A program made the translations under genes and the position numbers. Shown here piece by piece: positions 33,969 through 46,562 of a stretch of 64,000 nt of DNA (positions are counted from its first letter, which is position 1; each line of letters begins with the position of its first letter). Below the pieces are notes generated by a model. It did not search any database. It saw nothing but the letters and a program-made list of their open reading frames with translations, and was not told where the DNA came from. The stretch is from positions 47,761,239 through 47,825,238 of the forward strand of contig OV884012.1 of NCBI GenBank assembly GCA_930367205.1, given 5' to 3'. This DNA is from Acanthosoma haemorrhoidale (lineage: Eukaryota > Arthropoda > Insecta > Hemiptera > Acanthosomatidae).

Positions 33969-35132
33969 GGCTTTAGAAGGGAAATGTTTGAGAATTTAAG
34001 GAGTAAGGAGATCATATCCAGGGGATTTTCGGTAAGGTAAGATTTTCAGAAGATATTTGACCTCAGAGGGGTTAACAGCTTTTGATGGAAGTGAGACAGG
34101 TACTGTTGAAGTGAGGAAATCTTCAACAGTTGTGCTGTGAGTATGGTTTTGATAAGAAAGATGAGGTGTGAAAGTATGGGTAAGATGCAGAAGCAATACC
34201 TCCAACTTATTTCCATACAAAGCCGCCCAGAACCCATCATCCCGACGATGTGGGTGTGAAGCAGGATGATACGTTAGGGGTTTTTTGGTTATATTCCACA
34301 GTGAGTTATCCCTGGTAGACAGAGAGGAAAGGTGGGAATTGAAGGAATCGGAATGGAAGGATGTCAATAGCCTCCTTACCAATCCGCAGTATTGATTGTA
34401 AGAGCGGCGATCAGCAGGATGCTGGGATCTTTGCCACACTGTTCTGGAGCGGCGTTGTGAACGGATTAGATCTTTGAGATGCTGAGGTAAACAATTATGA
34501 TTGTGAATTTTGGGATGACGATGAGGCGACGATGCCTTCCAAGCCGACCTTTGGTTCAGAGTAGTGAAAGAATGCACTGCATCGTCTAGGTCTTGGGATG
34601 TTTTCAGAGATACTTGAGGTGTACAGAGTCTGTAAGAATCTGACGGAAGTGGTTCTAATCAACTGGGCCCATAATAAATGAAGGAGGAGGCAGTTTGTGA
34701 GTAGGTGTTAGGAAAATGATTAGGATCAAAGCACTATGACCGGATGAGATGACGTCAAGGCTTGTAAGTGAATAGTTTAGTGTTCCTAAACTATTGTAGA
34801 AAAATAAATCAAGGATATCAGGATTTCGGTTGGGATCTGATGGCTAATAGGCTGTGTCAGGAGAGATAGTGGAGCAATGTTGTCATGCGAGTGCAGAGAA
34901 CAAAGCACGTCCTCGTGTATTTGTGGATCTTGAGCCCCAATGTTGGTGCATTGCGCTAAAGTCCCCACCCACAAGGAAACGTTGCCCGTTGGAGTCTAGA
35001 AAGGAGATGAATCAGGAATCAGAAATGGATTTATTGTAGTACATAGTGCAGTACACTGATGCTAGAGTAAGAGGAAAAGTGATGGTCCTGATTGATCCTG
35101 CAGTGGACTGAAGGATATCGTGTGCTATCCAT
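33969..35132 (-). pseudogene. N-terminal ORF2 remnant of copy D (endonuclease and linker)
   Basis: Starts with ATG at 35132-35130, directly after the TAA of ORF1. Endonuclease blocks similar to copy A can be read in pieces, for example the FNAxHxHWGS region near 34945 and the DLLDFFF-like region near 34805, with frameshifts. The linker at 34577-33996 is an uninterrupted 193-codon stretch (from MHSFTTLNQRSAWKASS to KSPGYDLLTP). Here the SLWN motif is followed by about 19 bases that copy A lacks, so this copy keeps the frame where copy A does not. Confidence 0.8.
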
Positions 35133-36399
35133 TTACGTGTTTCGTTTAACGGGGATAAGGTAGGACACAAGATTTGTAAGAAGATAAATGAGAGGGGTAA
35201 TTAGGGTTCTGAACTATGTAAAGAGTGATGTTAATGGTCAATTGAGATATGAAGAGCTTGAATATTCAGGAATATGCGAGATGTGTGGTTCAGGTTTGCT
35301 GCTTGCCGGGATGAACGGAATGATGGGGAAGAGGAACTTGCGGACGAGGAGTGGGCAGTGCCTGTGATTGCTCTCTGTTCCAAACAGCATCAGCAAAAGA
35401 GACTGAAGGCCTCAAATTTCTGGCGTTTCTACCTGTGGCTGGCTTCTCTTCTCCTGGCCGACGGAGTTGTTCGCTCCTGTACTTGAGGATTCTATAAGCC
35501 TCGCTGCCCTTATAGTCAACCGGGTGGTCTTGATTGCTGACAACTCATACTGCAGGTGATTTTAGGGGCTTCTTGCACAATTCACTTAACTTGCCTGAGA
35601 GGGTGGTGGTAGTACGATTTTGTGTGCCCATATGCCTGGCAGTTATGGCACTGAACGATGTCGCGTTTAGGGTACGGATTTTCGACCAGTATTCTGGTGT
35701 AATACAGTTCTGACCCACCTTCAGCAGATTTTTTCCACTCCAGATTCGCTCAAGACCTACGAAGTACAAAGGTAACGCCGTTTTGACTGATTCATCTTGT
35801 TCCTTTCCTCGCGTAAAACGTTCGTTATTTGGCGAACTTTAAACCCGAGAGCTGAGAACTCGTCTTAAATTTCATCCGCTTGTGTGGTGATATTTTTTAT
35901 CACTTCTCGGAGTGATCGTTCTTGTTTCAGCTGACATGTATGAAATTCACTCTTAGTTTCTTCCAAATATTTAATCACGCCCCGATATGTATCGGGAGTG
36001 TTCGGTGAGATATTCGTTTCTTGAGACCGATTGAGGCACGTATAGTATCCTACAATTTACTCATTGGTGAGCACACCAAATTAAAGTTGCTTATATTACG
36101 AACATAGTAGGCAACTTGGACTGTTGTGTAGATGTTTTTATTAATTCCATGTGCTCGGCTTGGATAATTTTTATCGCCTCAAGGTGGTTAGGCGTGAAAA
36201 AAGAGGACTCTCCGACGGTTTCTTTTTTGGATGCGCTGGCTAGTGGCGGTATCTCTTCCGTCGAGCTAGCTGCAGAGGAGGTTATTAGTAAGTTCCTATT
36301 TGAACGTCTTGGTTTTCGCTTAACAGGCGATGGTGTCGGAGCTTTCCTCAGAGACCTTTTTTTTATGTTTTAGGACATTAATTGCTGATAAAATCGCAT
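35133..36399 (-). pseudogene. ORF1 remnant of copy D (gag-like)
   Basis: Aligns with copy A ORF1 from the initiator region (ATG 36399-36397, followed by RFYQQL) to the TAA at 35135-35133. It has many small deletions and frameshifts. Remnants of the first zinc-knuckle region (ITARHMGTQNR in the 35769-35545 frame is an out-of-frame shadow of it) and the ELCKKPLKSPAV block are still visible. It is non-functional. Confidence 0.75.
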
Positions 36400-36409
36400 T
36401 TTATCATAT

Positions 36410-38232
36410 TTTAAATATTTATTATTATATTTAGGTTTTTAATATTAATAAGAAATAGGTAGTGCCCGGGATTCGAACTCATGATTTCACGGTCAGAGAC
36501 GTCTGTAGTGGCTCTCGGCTATAGGAGCCTAGCCTTGGAGTCTAGCCTACTAAATTTATTGCTTGATGTTATCTGTAATCCGGCAGAGGCAAGGTCGTCC
36601 GATATGGCCGACTTCTCGGTGTGATATTTATTACACTCTTAAACAAATATAACAAGTGATTCACTCACTTCTTGAGGGCTCCCTCGTGACCAGCTCACGT
36701 AAGTTGCCTGCTGAGACTGTTTTAGAGCTGAAGTACGGTCTTTATATTGCAGTATAAGGTGTTGATATAAAGAAAGAAATCGAGACGTGTCTGTATATAA
36801 TAGCACATGCGCAGAACTTGTTGAAGGGTCTAACTAAAGAACTTTTTATCTAACTTTGCATTATTCTTGTATTACATTGATAAAAAAAATACTTTGGGGC
36901 ATCTTCCCAATATAATGACAAGAATGAACAAAATAGGAATGTCTTGCTAACAAAAATAATACATGATATTACACAGATTTGAACCTTATAAATACTGCGA
37001 TATGGTTATGTACATACGAAATGACCACAGAGAACCAACAAGGTAAAATCGCAACAACAAACAAAAATGAAGAAATTGAACATCGAAATCATTGCAAGGG
37101 GGAGAAGAGCAAGATAGGTTACTGAAATGAATAAAAAAAAATGTAAACCAAGCAATATTATAAATTATGAATTGTTAGATCGGTGGGTGATAAGAATCTA
37201 CTCAAGTATAGATTTGAAGATTGGGAGAGTTCATGCACGACGAATATCGATCGGAATAGAGTCCCGAAGGTTTGTGGCATGAATAAAAAAATAATGGTCT
37301 ATGGAAGCAGATTTGTGATAAGGGAAATACAACTTCGAAGGGTGGGATCTAGTATTGAGGAATCAGGTTGTTTCAATTGGAAGAGGTCATGATGGTAATG
37401 GGGTTTACAGTCATGATAGTATTCCAAGCACGGATTGAAGTTGGGTGGAAAGGCTTCCGATGTTTGGAAACCACTCTAAATGAATGAATGTAATGGAATA
37501 ATTAAATGAAAACAAAACGCCACAATGTCACATCCTTCATTAAATAAACGAGAAGATTCTAAATGATCCTGCATTTTGGGTACAAATGTCAAAATTTCAG
37601 ATAAAAGCGATGTCTATTGACCAGGGTTACTATTCCAGAACTAATACAAGTGGACCACCAGCGGCTGCAGAACCTAGCCAAGACGTGCTGGTTTAACATT
37701 AATTGCTAACGTTTGTCAAGTGGGAAACAAGTTAGGGAAGTTGGAGGAGGCTAGCTGTAATTATATTTATGGTTAATCAGTGAGGGACCTTGGGGACTGG
37801 CGGCAGTTAGTAACTTTATCAATCCTGGCTGCCACCTCAGCTCCTGCTACAGTAAACCTCACAAAGTCTCCTATGTCTACTCCCGCTGTAAGATAACCGT
37901 TAATTATACAGGCACACCTGCAATAATTTCAAATAGATTACTAGCATTACAAGTATAGTATGCAGAAGGAGTAACAGTTCATACTTCTTACTATCAATAT
38001 TTATATTTTTGTGTAAAAGATACTGGGAAATCATCTGCATAGTTAATGACAAAAATATAACTATTTAAAAATAAACTATATGCAAGATTTTATTATTTAA
38101 AATTATAAGGACAACACATTATGTGGGCTACTTCATTTATGAGAGAAAGTAAAAAAATCTAACGTGTAAACTTTTCTTTAGATTTAGAACCTTTTTACGT
38201 TCATTGTAACCAAGGTACCAAGAGGTACAAAT
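36410..38232. other. no recognised gene; tRNA-like sequence
   Basis: No coding family identified. The 69-codon frame at 37183-37392 (+) shows no domain. The tRNA-like sequence at 36462-36535 is listed separately. Confidence 0.5.
36462..36535 (-). repeat. tRNA-derived SINE-like head
   Basis: On the minus strand a strong B box, GAGTTCGAATCCCGGGC (plus 36465-36481), is preceded by ACCGTGAAATCAT, a phrase typical of the region between anticodon arm and T-arm in tRNA-derived SINEs. A weaker A-box-like TATAGCCGAGAG lies about 40 bases upstream. No acceptor stem pairs, so a functional tRNA is unlikely. Confidence 0.5.
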
Positions 38233-39404
38233 GACATGATTTGGCACGCAGGTTACAAGGTCAAAACATATTTACCAGAGACCATTTTTCTAATCCTACA
38301 GCCTTTCACTTCATCCAATTCCGCTGTGGTGTGGAATATTCCAACTGCTATCCGTAAAAGTTCCACAGGGCAGCGTCCTGGGTCCAATCTTCAATAACCT
38401 ATACACTGCTGTTGACTAATTTACTCACAATACCTTTTCGACAACATTTTCAAATTACATTATTACATATGGCCCTGTCATTCCACCCAGACCCCTATAT
38501 GGCATCCCATAACCTTCAAAAACTCCTTGCTGAGATCGAGTATTAGTGCAACTAATGGTGGATCAAAGTTAATGAAGCAAAATGTTCCCACATTACCTTC
38601 ACCCTTTGTCGCAAGTCTTGTCCACTAGTTTATTTTCATTTCATTCCTCTCACTGTTTCCGAGACAGTATGGTACTTAGGCTTCCATCTTGACAAACGAC
38701 TGACCTGGAACCCACACAGCAGGCTAAAAATACAAGAACTAAACAGACATTTTGGACAACTGTACATATTAGTTTGAAGGACATCCCATCTCTCAACAGA
38801 AAATTATTGATCCACTAAGTCCATTCTTCATTATAGTTAAGCAATCATTTCAATCCAAAGTCCTAAGAACAATAGTTAATACCCCTTATTACGTCAGCAA
38901 CAAAACCTCCATAACGTCATAATATACCCTACATTCTTTAACTCATCTATTCCAAGTTTATAAAATTCCACCAAAACCTATCCAACCACCCTAATCCCCT
39001 AGCATATTCATTCCAATGCGCCACTCATCCATATAATCCTCCTCGGACACTAAAGCAGCAGTGGCTTCATGACCTTGAGAGTTCTGACAATAGCCAATTT
39101 CTCCAATCACATTCTGAGTGTCTGTGGCCCTCGTCCACTTGGTCAGCCTCTACTGACTTTTATCCAGCGAAGCGGCTAACGGAGGATCGTGGGGGACTTC
39201 CCAAGACTCCGCTTCCTGTTTTGAATAAGAGTGAGGTGGTAAACATGTAGATTATGGAGGTCTCGGGTCTACTCGTAAATGCTACATGAATGAGCGAGTG
39301 AATGAAGATTGTAAACATGGTATGAATGAGAACATTGACCAATATTACTTATTGCCCACTAATGCAGATTGCAATTTTATCACAATAATTGGTGTTGTTA
39401 ATCA
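38233..39404 (+). mobile_element. 5'-truncated jockey-like element, copy E (family 1)
   Basis: A plus-strand copy of about 1.17 kb. It starts in the RT (TTTGGCACGCAGG, just after motif A) and ends at the family 3' end (GATTGCAATTTTATCACAATAATTGGTGTTGTTAAT). ORF2 is extensively frameshifted; the catalytic FADD motif is no longer readable. The C-terminal blocks and 3' UTR are easy to align with copy A. No target duplication was identified. Confidence 0.85.
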
Positions 39405-40785
39405 GGAGGAGTGAGCGTCTTTGGACAGGAAGGAGAAATGAAAACATAGCTATTTCCATAAATATAAGTATGAGTCAGCACTGTGTGTGCGGGTTTATCA
39501 AATTATAAATCCATGAAGACATTATTATTGTGTTCATTACTTAAACTCCAATAGTAATTTTTTAGACTGTTTTTATTTAGAACGAAATATATATTAACAA
39601 AATAGACAAACTAGAAAGGTACAAAATTGATTGATGGTGAGTTAGTTCGTTCAATGAAAAAAAAGAGTATTGATAAAAATCAATAAGAGAGACAAGCGGT
39701 GTTGTATTTCTTAATGACTAATATTGTTCTACAAAATTATTTACTTTTTAATTACAATTCAATTTATTTTGGTGTTAACTCCTTTAAATGCTTCTTAACC
39801 ACGAGCAACTCATTACTATAATAAGTTTTACGGGTGATTCAAATTTAATCCTATGATAGCATCTTATCAGGGCCTTCAGAAAACTTGAAAGAAAACGTGA
39901 TAAGTGATAATGAATAGGTACATACCCTACGTACCTAACTTTTAATTTAATCATTTTCACGACCGGTATGGCAGAACACGCAGATTGGCAGATAAAATGA
40001 CATTTAAATCTCTGTACGTGTCCCTTGGCTTGACAAATAGCAAAAAAAAGACAGTAACATTATATAATCTACATTTAACATTTAAATTTAACCTGGAAGA
40101 ACTCGCTAGGAAAAGTTAGCCGTGAGAACTCCGTGAGACTTTCTCTTACATCTCATTTTTTTTGTTTTTTCAAACGTTTTTAAACAAAATTATTATATTA
40201 TTTTGAAAGAACTAAATAATAAAGAAAAAGGTTTTATTAACTAACAATAATTATATTAATCAATAAACCTCAAAGTAAGTTTTACAAATGCAATGTTCAA
40301 ATTCATTTTACAAAGGCATCATCATATAACTATAATATAAATTCATATAATTAAGTTGCAAATTGTGATAATATAAAAGTGATCAATCGTCTACAAACTT
40401 TTCTTCATGGACAGAATACACTGAAACATACTCCTTTTTCGGAAATCGGCTCATCTTCAAGTCCACCTATTCTTTTGGAGCGCATTTTCATATGGGAATT
40501 TTGATATTGAAGAACGTATATGATTATGAAAAGATCTAACAAAAAAAAGTAATATTATAAACATAGCAAAAAAATAAAATTGCAGTAAAAACGAAAACGT
40601 AAAATGAACACTCGCTTTGGGTTCTCTTACTGTATGGAGTGACGACTGAGGACGACGAATCATGAACTGAGGGTGATAATCATGTACACAATGAATGTAA
40701 ACACCGCCCAATCTCCCCACTAACCCCGGTTCCTAATTAACTGAGGTTGTCTTCAAACGTGACAGAAAATCTGGTGCGAGTTCTT
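39405..40785. other. no recognised gene
   Basis: AT-rich sequence without recognisable coding or repeat structure; the 87-aa minus frame 40720-40457 shows no known domain. Confidence 0.5.
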
Positions 40786-40965
40786 CCGGGTTAAATGCAC
40801 AAAAAAATTTATGTCTAGATATAATTAAAATTACAGCTGGTCAAAAAAGAATTATTTTTTTATCCTGCCATGTTTCAGGGGTAAACCGCTCCTTTCTAGA
40901 TTTCCTACACTACAAGCACTTGATGTTTATAGGGCTGTTACTTTAAACAGGCAACTCCAAAATAA
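40786..40965 (+). repeat. dispersed repeat, first copy of a direct pair
   Basis: A segment of about 180 bp beginning TCTTCCGGGTTAAAT, with TTTTTTTATCCTGCCATGT in the middle and CTACAAGCACTTGATGTTTA near the end. It recurs in the same orientation about 1.88 kb downstream (42670-42855) with moderate divergence. The pair could be LTR-like ends of an unknown element or two copies of a short interspersed repeat. Confidence 0.75.
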
Positions 40966-42669
40966 TCATCGTATTTATTTCCCTGTTGATTTATTATAGG
41001 ATTCTTTAACGGTACTCTTCAGATAGCCACTCCCATCCACTCTGTTAATGCTTGGTGATCTCATGACGGTTAATGTTGTTATCATTAACAATTACTTTAA
41101 ACTTTAAGCCAGAAAACCTCTGCAGAAACTACTTTTCGACATCACCCAAAAGTTGTCCTTATTAGGGCCTATAAGCTCTATGTAATAAGTTATGATTATG
41201 ATATTAATAAATATGCATAAAGAAGTGTTTATAATTAGCGTCACAAGAAGAGAAACAAATTATCGTATAATATTAAATTGGAAGGCTGGTCCTGGCTGCT
41301 ATTAATACTATAGAAGAGGAGACGTAATTGAAACTTTTCACTTTTCGTTTTTGAACATTTTCCAAACCCCATCATTTATTTTACGACATAATTGATAATA
41401 ATGGTATGATCACCAAAAGCTCTCATATGGTGGTAATATGAATTGTGGGTAGAACAGAAGGAGCGTACATTTATCATCTAATATATAAAAATTGAGAGTT
41501 AATTTAAAAATATGTTTTAAATTGAGTGTTAATTTAAAACATTGTTTTTCTGCACCCTACACATTAACAATTGTTTTCTTATTCTTTAAAAAGCGTTGAA
41601 GAGTTCATATAGAACATCGCGAACTGTTTCCATCCACTGGACAAACAACACACTGGCTGGGAAGAGAAGAGAAGACAGCCGCGTTGAGAAGTCCCACCCC
41701 CAGATGTGGTGCCGACATCCCCTACAGTCTCCTCCACAATAAATCAGCAAACCGCAAAGAGAATTTACAACGAATGGCTGACAACGAGGGTTCATCAATC
41801 TCCTCTTGTGAATTAAATAAATAAACTCCGTCGTTAATCATTTGACCCAGTCCACCAGCGACAGCTATGTCCTTTTGATCTTCCTCATTCAATTTATAAA
41901 ATGAACGCAATAAATACAAGAGTAATTTTGATTAATTACCTGACGAATTCCCCGAGTTTTTTCCCCTAATAAACAATACTGTTTACACTTTCCTAATACA
42001 TTCTGCATGAGTTCTCATCAATTGTTTGCTTTTAATTAAAAGTACATCTGTTCCCTTTGTGAAAGCGTATGTGAGTGCAAATTTATTTGTATTATTCATT
42101 TTTAGCGATTCGATGTTTTTTTGGTCCGTCAGCTTTTTATATATTTCGTTTGCACCCCATATAGAGATATGCAATTTTACTTAAAGGTTAATAATTAGCC
42201 GTTTGAATGGTAAAATACAGCCATTTCCAGCAGAAAATAATCATATGAAAAGTGTGACTGATTAATTATTTAGTGTGCCATAGATTTGAAAAAAGCATAA
42301 ATAAATCCACCTGCCATCTTGCAAGGGGAAGAACTAGGAGTTTTCATTGAGAATGTGACTGGCGAGAAAGACTTGTGGGAGCCATTGTAAAAGCAAGGAT
42401 TGCTTATGAAGAATTTGTTTATAGCTTATCTTGTAGATATTTATTGCAAAGCACTGTTTAATTTTAGTGTTTAAAAAATTTCTCTAGTACACAAAATAGA
42501 GTTAGAATATGTTTAATATTGCCATTAGTTTATATTTAGTTTAATTCGGATTGGTTGGTTCTGTTGCCTCTTTGTCAACTCATTCATTTATTGTATTAAG
42601 GTAGGATTGGAAATAATTATATGTACTAGTGCTTTTAAATGATAAGTATTGATATTTCTTGCCTCCCCA
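40966..42669. other. between the direct pair; weak minus-strand coding candidates
   Basis: Two minus frames stand out from the background. The first (42174-41983, 63 aa) contains LTDQKNIESLKMNNTNKFAL. The second (41919-41722) contains LNEEDQKDIAVAGGLGQMIN. Both have more balanced composition than neighbouring AT-driven frames and lie 63 bp apart on the same strand, so they might be exons or parts of an element bounded by the direct repeats. I recognise no family in either. Confidence 0.25.
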
Positions 42670-42855
42670 TCACATATCTTCCGGGTTAAATACACAATAA
42701 ACTCTATGCCTAGAAGTAACCTAATTAAAATGGCAGCTCCTCAAGAAGGAATTTTTTTATCCTGCCATGTACTCAGGGACAAACCACTCCATTCTAGATT
42801 TTTCCCCTACAAGCACTTGATGTTTATAATGCGCTTACTTTTTGAACTGGCTATA
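42670..42855 (+). repeat. dispersed repeat, second copy of a direct pair
   Basis: Same orientation as 40786-40965. Shared blocks are TCTTCCGGGTTAAAT, TTTTTTTATCCTGCCATGT and CTACAAGCACTTGATGTTTA, with substitutions and small gaps between them. Confidence 0.75.
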
Positions 42856-44278
42856 TTTATTACAAATCCTTAGTGATACAACTTTGTGTATAAAAAAGGT
42901 GTTAACATGTTTCCCAAATCATTTTATTAATATACGATGAAACTAGCTGACCTTAACTAGTATGAAATATATACACTTTTCATAATAAGTGAAGCTCTCA
43001 AGAGGACTTGAAAATCTAAGCTAGGTGAAGCACAAGGAGGACCTAAGATAAAGCCCATTTTAAAATAATAACACAAATGCATGTAATGTTTGGATGTAGC
43101 TAATGGTTGGACCAAACGACAGAAAGTTTATTTTGAGTAATTTGACTTTCTACCTACAGACTATTGCTTACTACTACGACTACTACAACAGTAAGTCTGT
43201 TTGTAAAAATTTGAAATAAACTTTCTGTTGCTTGGTCTCTCATTGCACAACTACGCCTATTTGATCCATCACGCAGATAAGGATACAACCATGGCTTCAA
43301 AAACGATTTTAATTCCTTTTGTCATTATTGTTCAATAAAGATCATACAACAAATATTTGGTCATGAAGTTTGAACATGACAGTTTGAAGACCTATTTTAA
43401 AAATAGGTAGGTATTTTATTTGTGAATTTAGTTAAATAAAGAAATAAATAACCTTATTTATTATTAATATTAATTACACGTGACTCTATGCCATCCCTCT
43501 AAGGACCGGAGAATAATGCTGAGAACTAGATAGTTTCCTTGTAGAACTACGACTTGGGAAAATCAGTTCTGTTGGACAGGTGTCGGGTGACGCCTGGGAA
43601 CCCAACTTACCGCACGATAACTTCGGCACGCTCTAACTTTAACACTTTCTCTTACGGCCCAACTTTAAATTTAACACTCTCCGCTGAGAATTAACACACG
43701 CTAACTCAAACAAGCTTGTTTCTAAAGAACTGTATCTAATTGAAGTGGCGTAATGCAGGAAGGGATCTATTTCATAGTCACTGCTCCGAGAGGAAACAGA
43801 GTTTGTCATTATCGAGGCGATAGAAAAAGATGTATATAAGCAAGTTTGATGACAGTTATAACCAGAGCGTGCAACCATTACTTAAAATTTACAAAATGAC
43901 TGCAAATATAGATGCAATTAAGCCAATTTTTTTAATATTTTGATTTTATTTTAAAATTTAGACACAACATCGTTACTGAGGGCTAGAGTAACGGATAAAA
44001 ATTATTCGCATTTTCTTGAAAAACGACCACTGCTTAAGAAATAATCGATAAAGTGGAGTGAGGCGGAAGTCTTTCGCTAGAAAAATCTTAAGAAATATAT
44101 TTAAAATCGTTAAAGAATATGTGCCTTAACCCAAAGCGTAGACAAATAGCATTAAACAACCATCTATTTATTTATTAATAAGTAAGCGAAATAAATATGC
44201 ATATTAATTATTATTAAAACCAGTCACCATGTTTTGGCGACAAAATTTACATTTTTGAAATTATTAAAACAAGTAAAA
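42856..44278. other. no recognised gene; hairpin element inside
   Basis: It contains the hairpin at 43109-43237. The frame 43878-43639 (-) lies in a slightly GC-richer patch but has no known domain. Confidence 0.45.
43109..43237. mobile_element. MITE-like hairpin with about 25-bp terminal inverted repeats
   Basis: The left end GGACCAAACGACAGAAAGTTTATTTT and the right end AAATAAACTTTCTGTTGCTTGGTC are near-perfect inverted repeats around about 80 bp. The interior continues to pair in part (ACAGACTATTG with ACAGTAAGTCTGT). Size and structure fit a small non-autonomous DNA transposon. No clear target duplication was identified, so it could also be a structured RNA or a local inverted duplication. 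Confidence 0.55.
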
Positions 44279-44540
44279 TCCACCTCCACTGGCTCGTATC
44301 CGGTGACGCGGCTAGTGGAGGACTTAGAGGAGTGAGGGGGACTTTCCAAGCCTTCGCTTCCACTTACGCAACTTTGGGGGGTGACAACGATGTTGATTTG
44401 GGAGGTCTCTGGGCTGTTTTTAAATTCTGTCTGAATAAGCGAGTGGATGCAAATTGTAAATAAGGTATTAATTAGGACATTTATCACAATTACTTAGTGC
44501 CCAATAAGGCAGATTGTAATTTTATCACAATAAAGAAGTT
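44279..44540 (+). mobile_element. jockey-like 3' end fragment, copy F (family 1)
   Basis: About 260 bp of family 1 3' UTR on the plus strand, from a CCTCCACTGGCTCGTATCCGG block to GATTGTAATTTTATCACAATAAAG. Strongly 5'-truncated, with no coding sequence left. Confidence 0.8.
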
Positions 44541-46562
44541 TCGATGATAATAAATCAACTTGTAATAACAAAATTGTAACTCCCATTCCATGTGATGTGA
44601 GCTTTGAGGCAAAATATTAAAAGAAGATTTTTTTTTTAAAAGTCTCGCTATTATGGAAAATTATTATTGGAGTCGATTCGTTTGTCGTTAGTGATATTGA
44701 CTAAGGTAACAGTAGTTGAGATAGAGAAATCGTTTTCAAATTTTAGAAATATTTTAAACAATAGACGGTTTTGCTTTACAAAAACAGATGTAGGTATGCT
44801 TCGCTATGTTTGAAAATGCAGCATAGTTGACTGGTTCTTTTAGTATGTGCTGTACATGTTTCTTCAATTTTCTAAAAACGGCCATTAGCTTTTTTCAATT
44901 TTCATTTTTTTTTTTTCCGGATACGATCCTCGTATATCCATCCATTTACACACACACCCCCACAAAGTAAGAAATTATAGTTGTATATATTCCAGCGAAA
45001 ATTAATAAAAATTGGAACAAAAACTAAATATGCTATATACACATGGCGTTTTGTACTCATTGAGTAAACAGAACCGTGGCATTTAATACCACCCCGTGGT
45101 GGATCATTATCAAACGTGGTTAATATACACACTGGAAGTAAAGAGAAGACAAGTAATAATAATCCACCTTAACAGTTTTAGGGTTTAATTATAAATCAGT
45201 TTCTTATTTTTGCACATGACTAATTCAATGCACCCTCAACGATTAGCAACTACAAGTTTGTTGTTTTGTTTGGTTGATTCAGACAAAAAACGAAGGTATC
45301 TTGCTAGTGTTAAATGAAATGGTCACAATGTTAGCAGAACACAATCACTATTTGACATAAGTGAAATACACTCTTCAGTGACCTTGTAGTAACATGAAAA
45401 GCAATGCCTAGTAATTTAATAAAAATACGTATAAATATAAACATTAAACAAAAATTAAATTGAACATTGCTAAATGATCGGACATTATATGTAAAACCAT
45501 TTATGGGAAAATCTCATAAATAGATTTATGGATTTATGTATCACAGCAACAAACATTTGACATCATTTCGCTTTATCCGGAAGGTAGATCGATCGTTCGT
45601 TGACGTACGATCTTTCAGAGGTTGAACGCGATAAGTGAAGATGTAGAGATAAGCAAACTTCAATTTACAATGAGCTCATTACATAAGTTATTATAGGTGT
45701 TCCGGGATCCTTCTTATGTTATTGTATTACTTAATGATATATATGTGTACAAAAAATAGTAAGAAGTAGGAAGTCAACCAGATCAGTTAAAGATATTAGA
45801 AATTGACGAGGCTTAAAAATTTGTACGGATGAATCAGTTGGCAGATTGCCTTACCTGAGATCAGACAACTTGGTTTGGGTTCCGGCTCTGTTTTCTTTGG
45901 CTGCTAACTTTTCAAAAAAATATTTTTGGTGTATAGATCACAATTGGTTTTTAAAATTGATAATATTTTTTTACCGTTACCTCATGTTCAGGCGATATAT
46001 AAGATATTCTTGAACAAACAGTTAATATCTTTAAATTATAATATCCTCTGTAGCATAAATACTTGATTTATGTGTACATGTTAAAGCCCAGGTATTTAAA
46101 ACAAGCATTGAGCAAATATACTCAGTTATATGTACTTCTTGTTTTTAATTGCATGTTTTGTCCATCGAAATATCAGATCTTACTAATGAGCTATGTCTAT
46201 AGCCTGATTGGACAGTTGGATTAGCTCTGTCGATTATAACTTGGACCGGAGAGTTTTTGTACTGCAGGTCAATATTTGCTCCCAGGCTAGGGAGGAGTAA
46301 ACTTCATTATACGATCCAACAAAGAAAAAGGGTCTGTCAGTAATTACTAACTGATCGATGGGTGTAGGTTGCGTGACTAAGATCGAGCCAAATAACGAGT
46401 CGAACTCGATTAGTAGACAAACTCATTATAAAGACGAGTTACTCGAATGTTCGCTTAATCCCTGCTAACGTCGTTAAAGAATATCCGGGGCGTTGCGCAC
46501 CCTTCTTTGGAGCGAGCCTCCTACCCCTCTTCATCCAAACCTTGTTAACGCGACAATACAAC
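44541..46562. other. no recognised gene
   Basis: AT-rich sequence with poly-T runs (for example 44908-44918). I see no coding family, RNA gene or repeat structure. Confidence 0.5.

Larger units (their letters stand above)
32408..36405 (-). mobile_element. near full-length jockey-like element, copy D (family 1), with nested Tc1
   Basis: The minus-strand element runs from the ORF1 start region (ATG at 36399-36397) to the family 3' end (AATAAAGTTGTTGTTAATT followed by a T-run on the plus strand, 32393-32406). It is much more diverged than copy A, with many small deletions in ORF1 and the 3' region. About 790 bp corresponding to copy A 10125-10925, the RT core, are missing and replaced by about 880 bp of Tc1-like sequence. 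No clear target duplication was seen. Confidence 0.85.
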
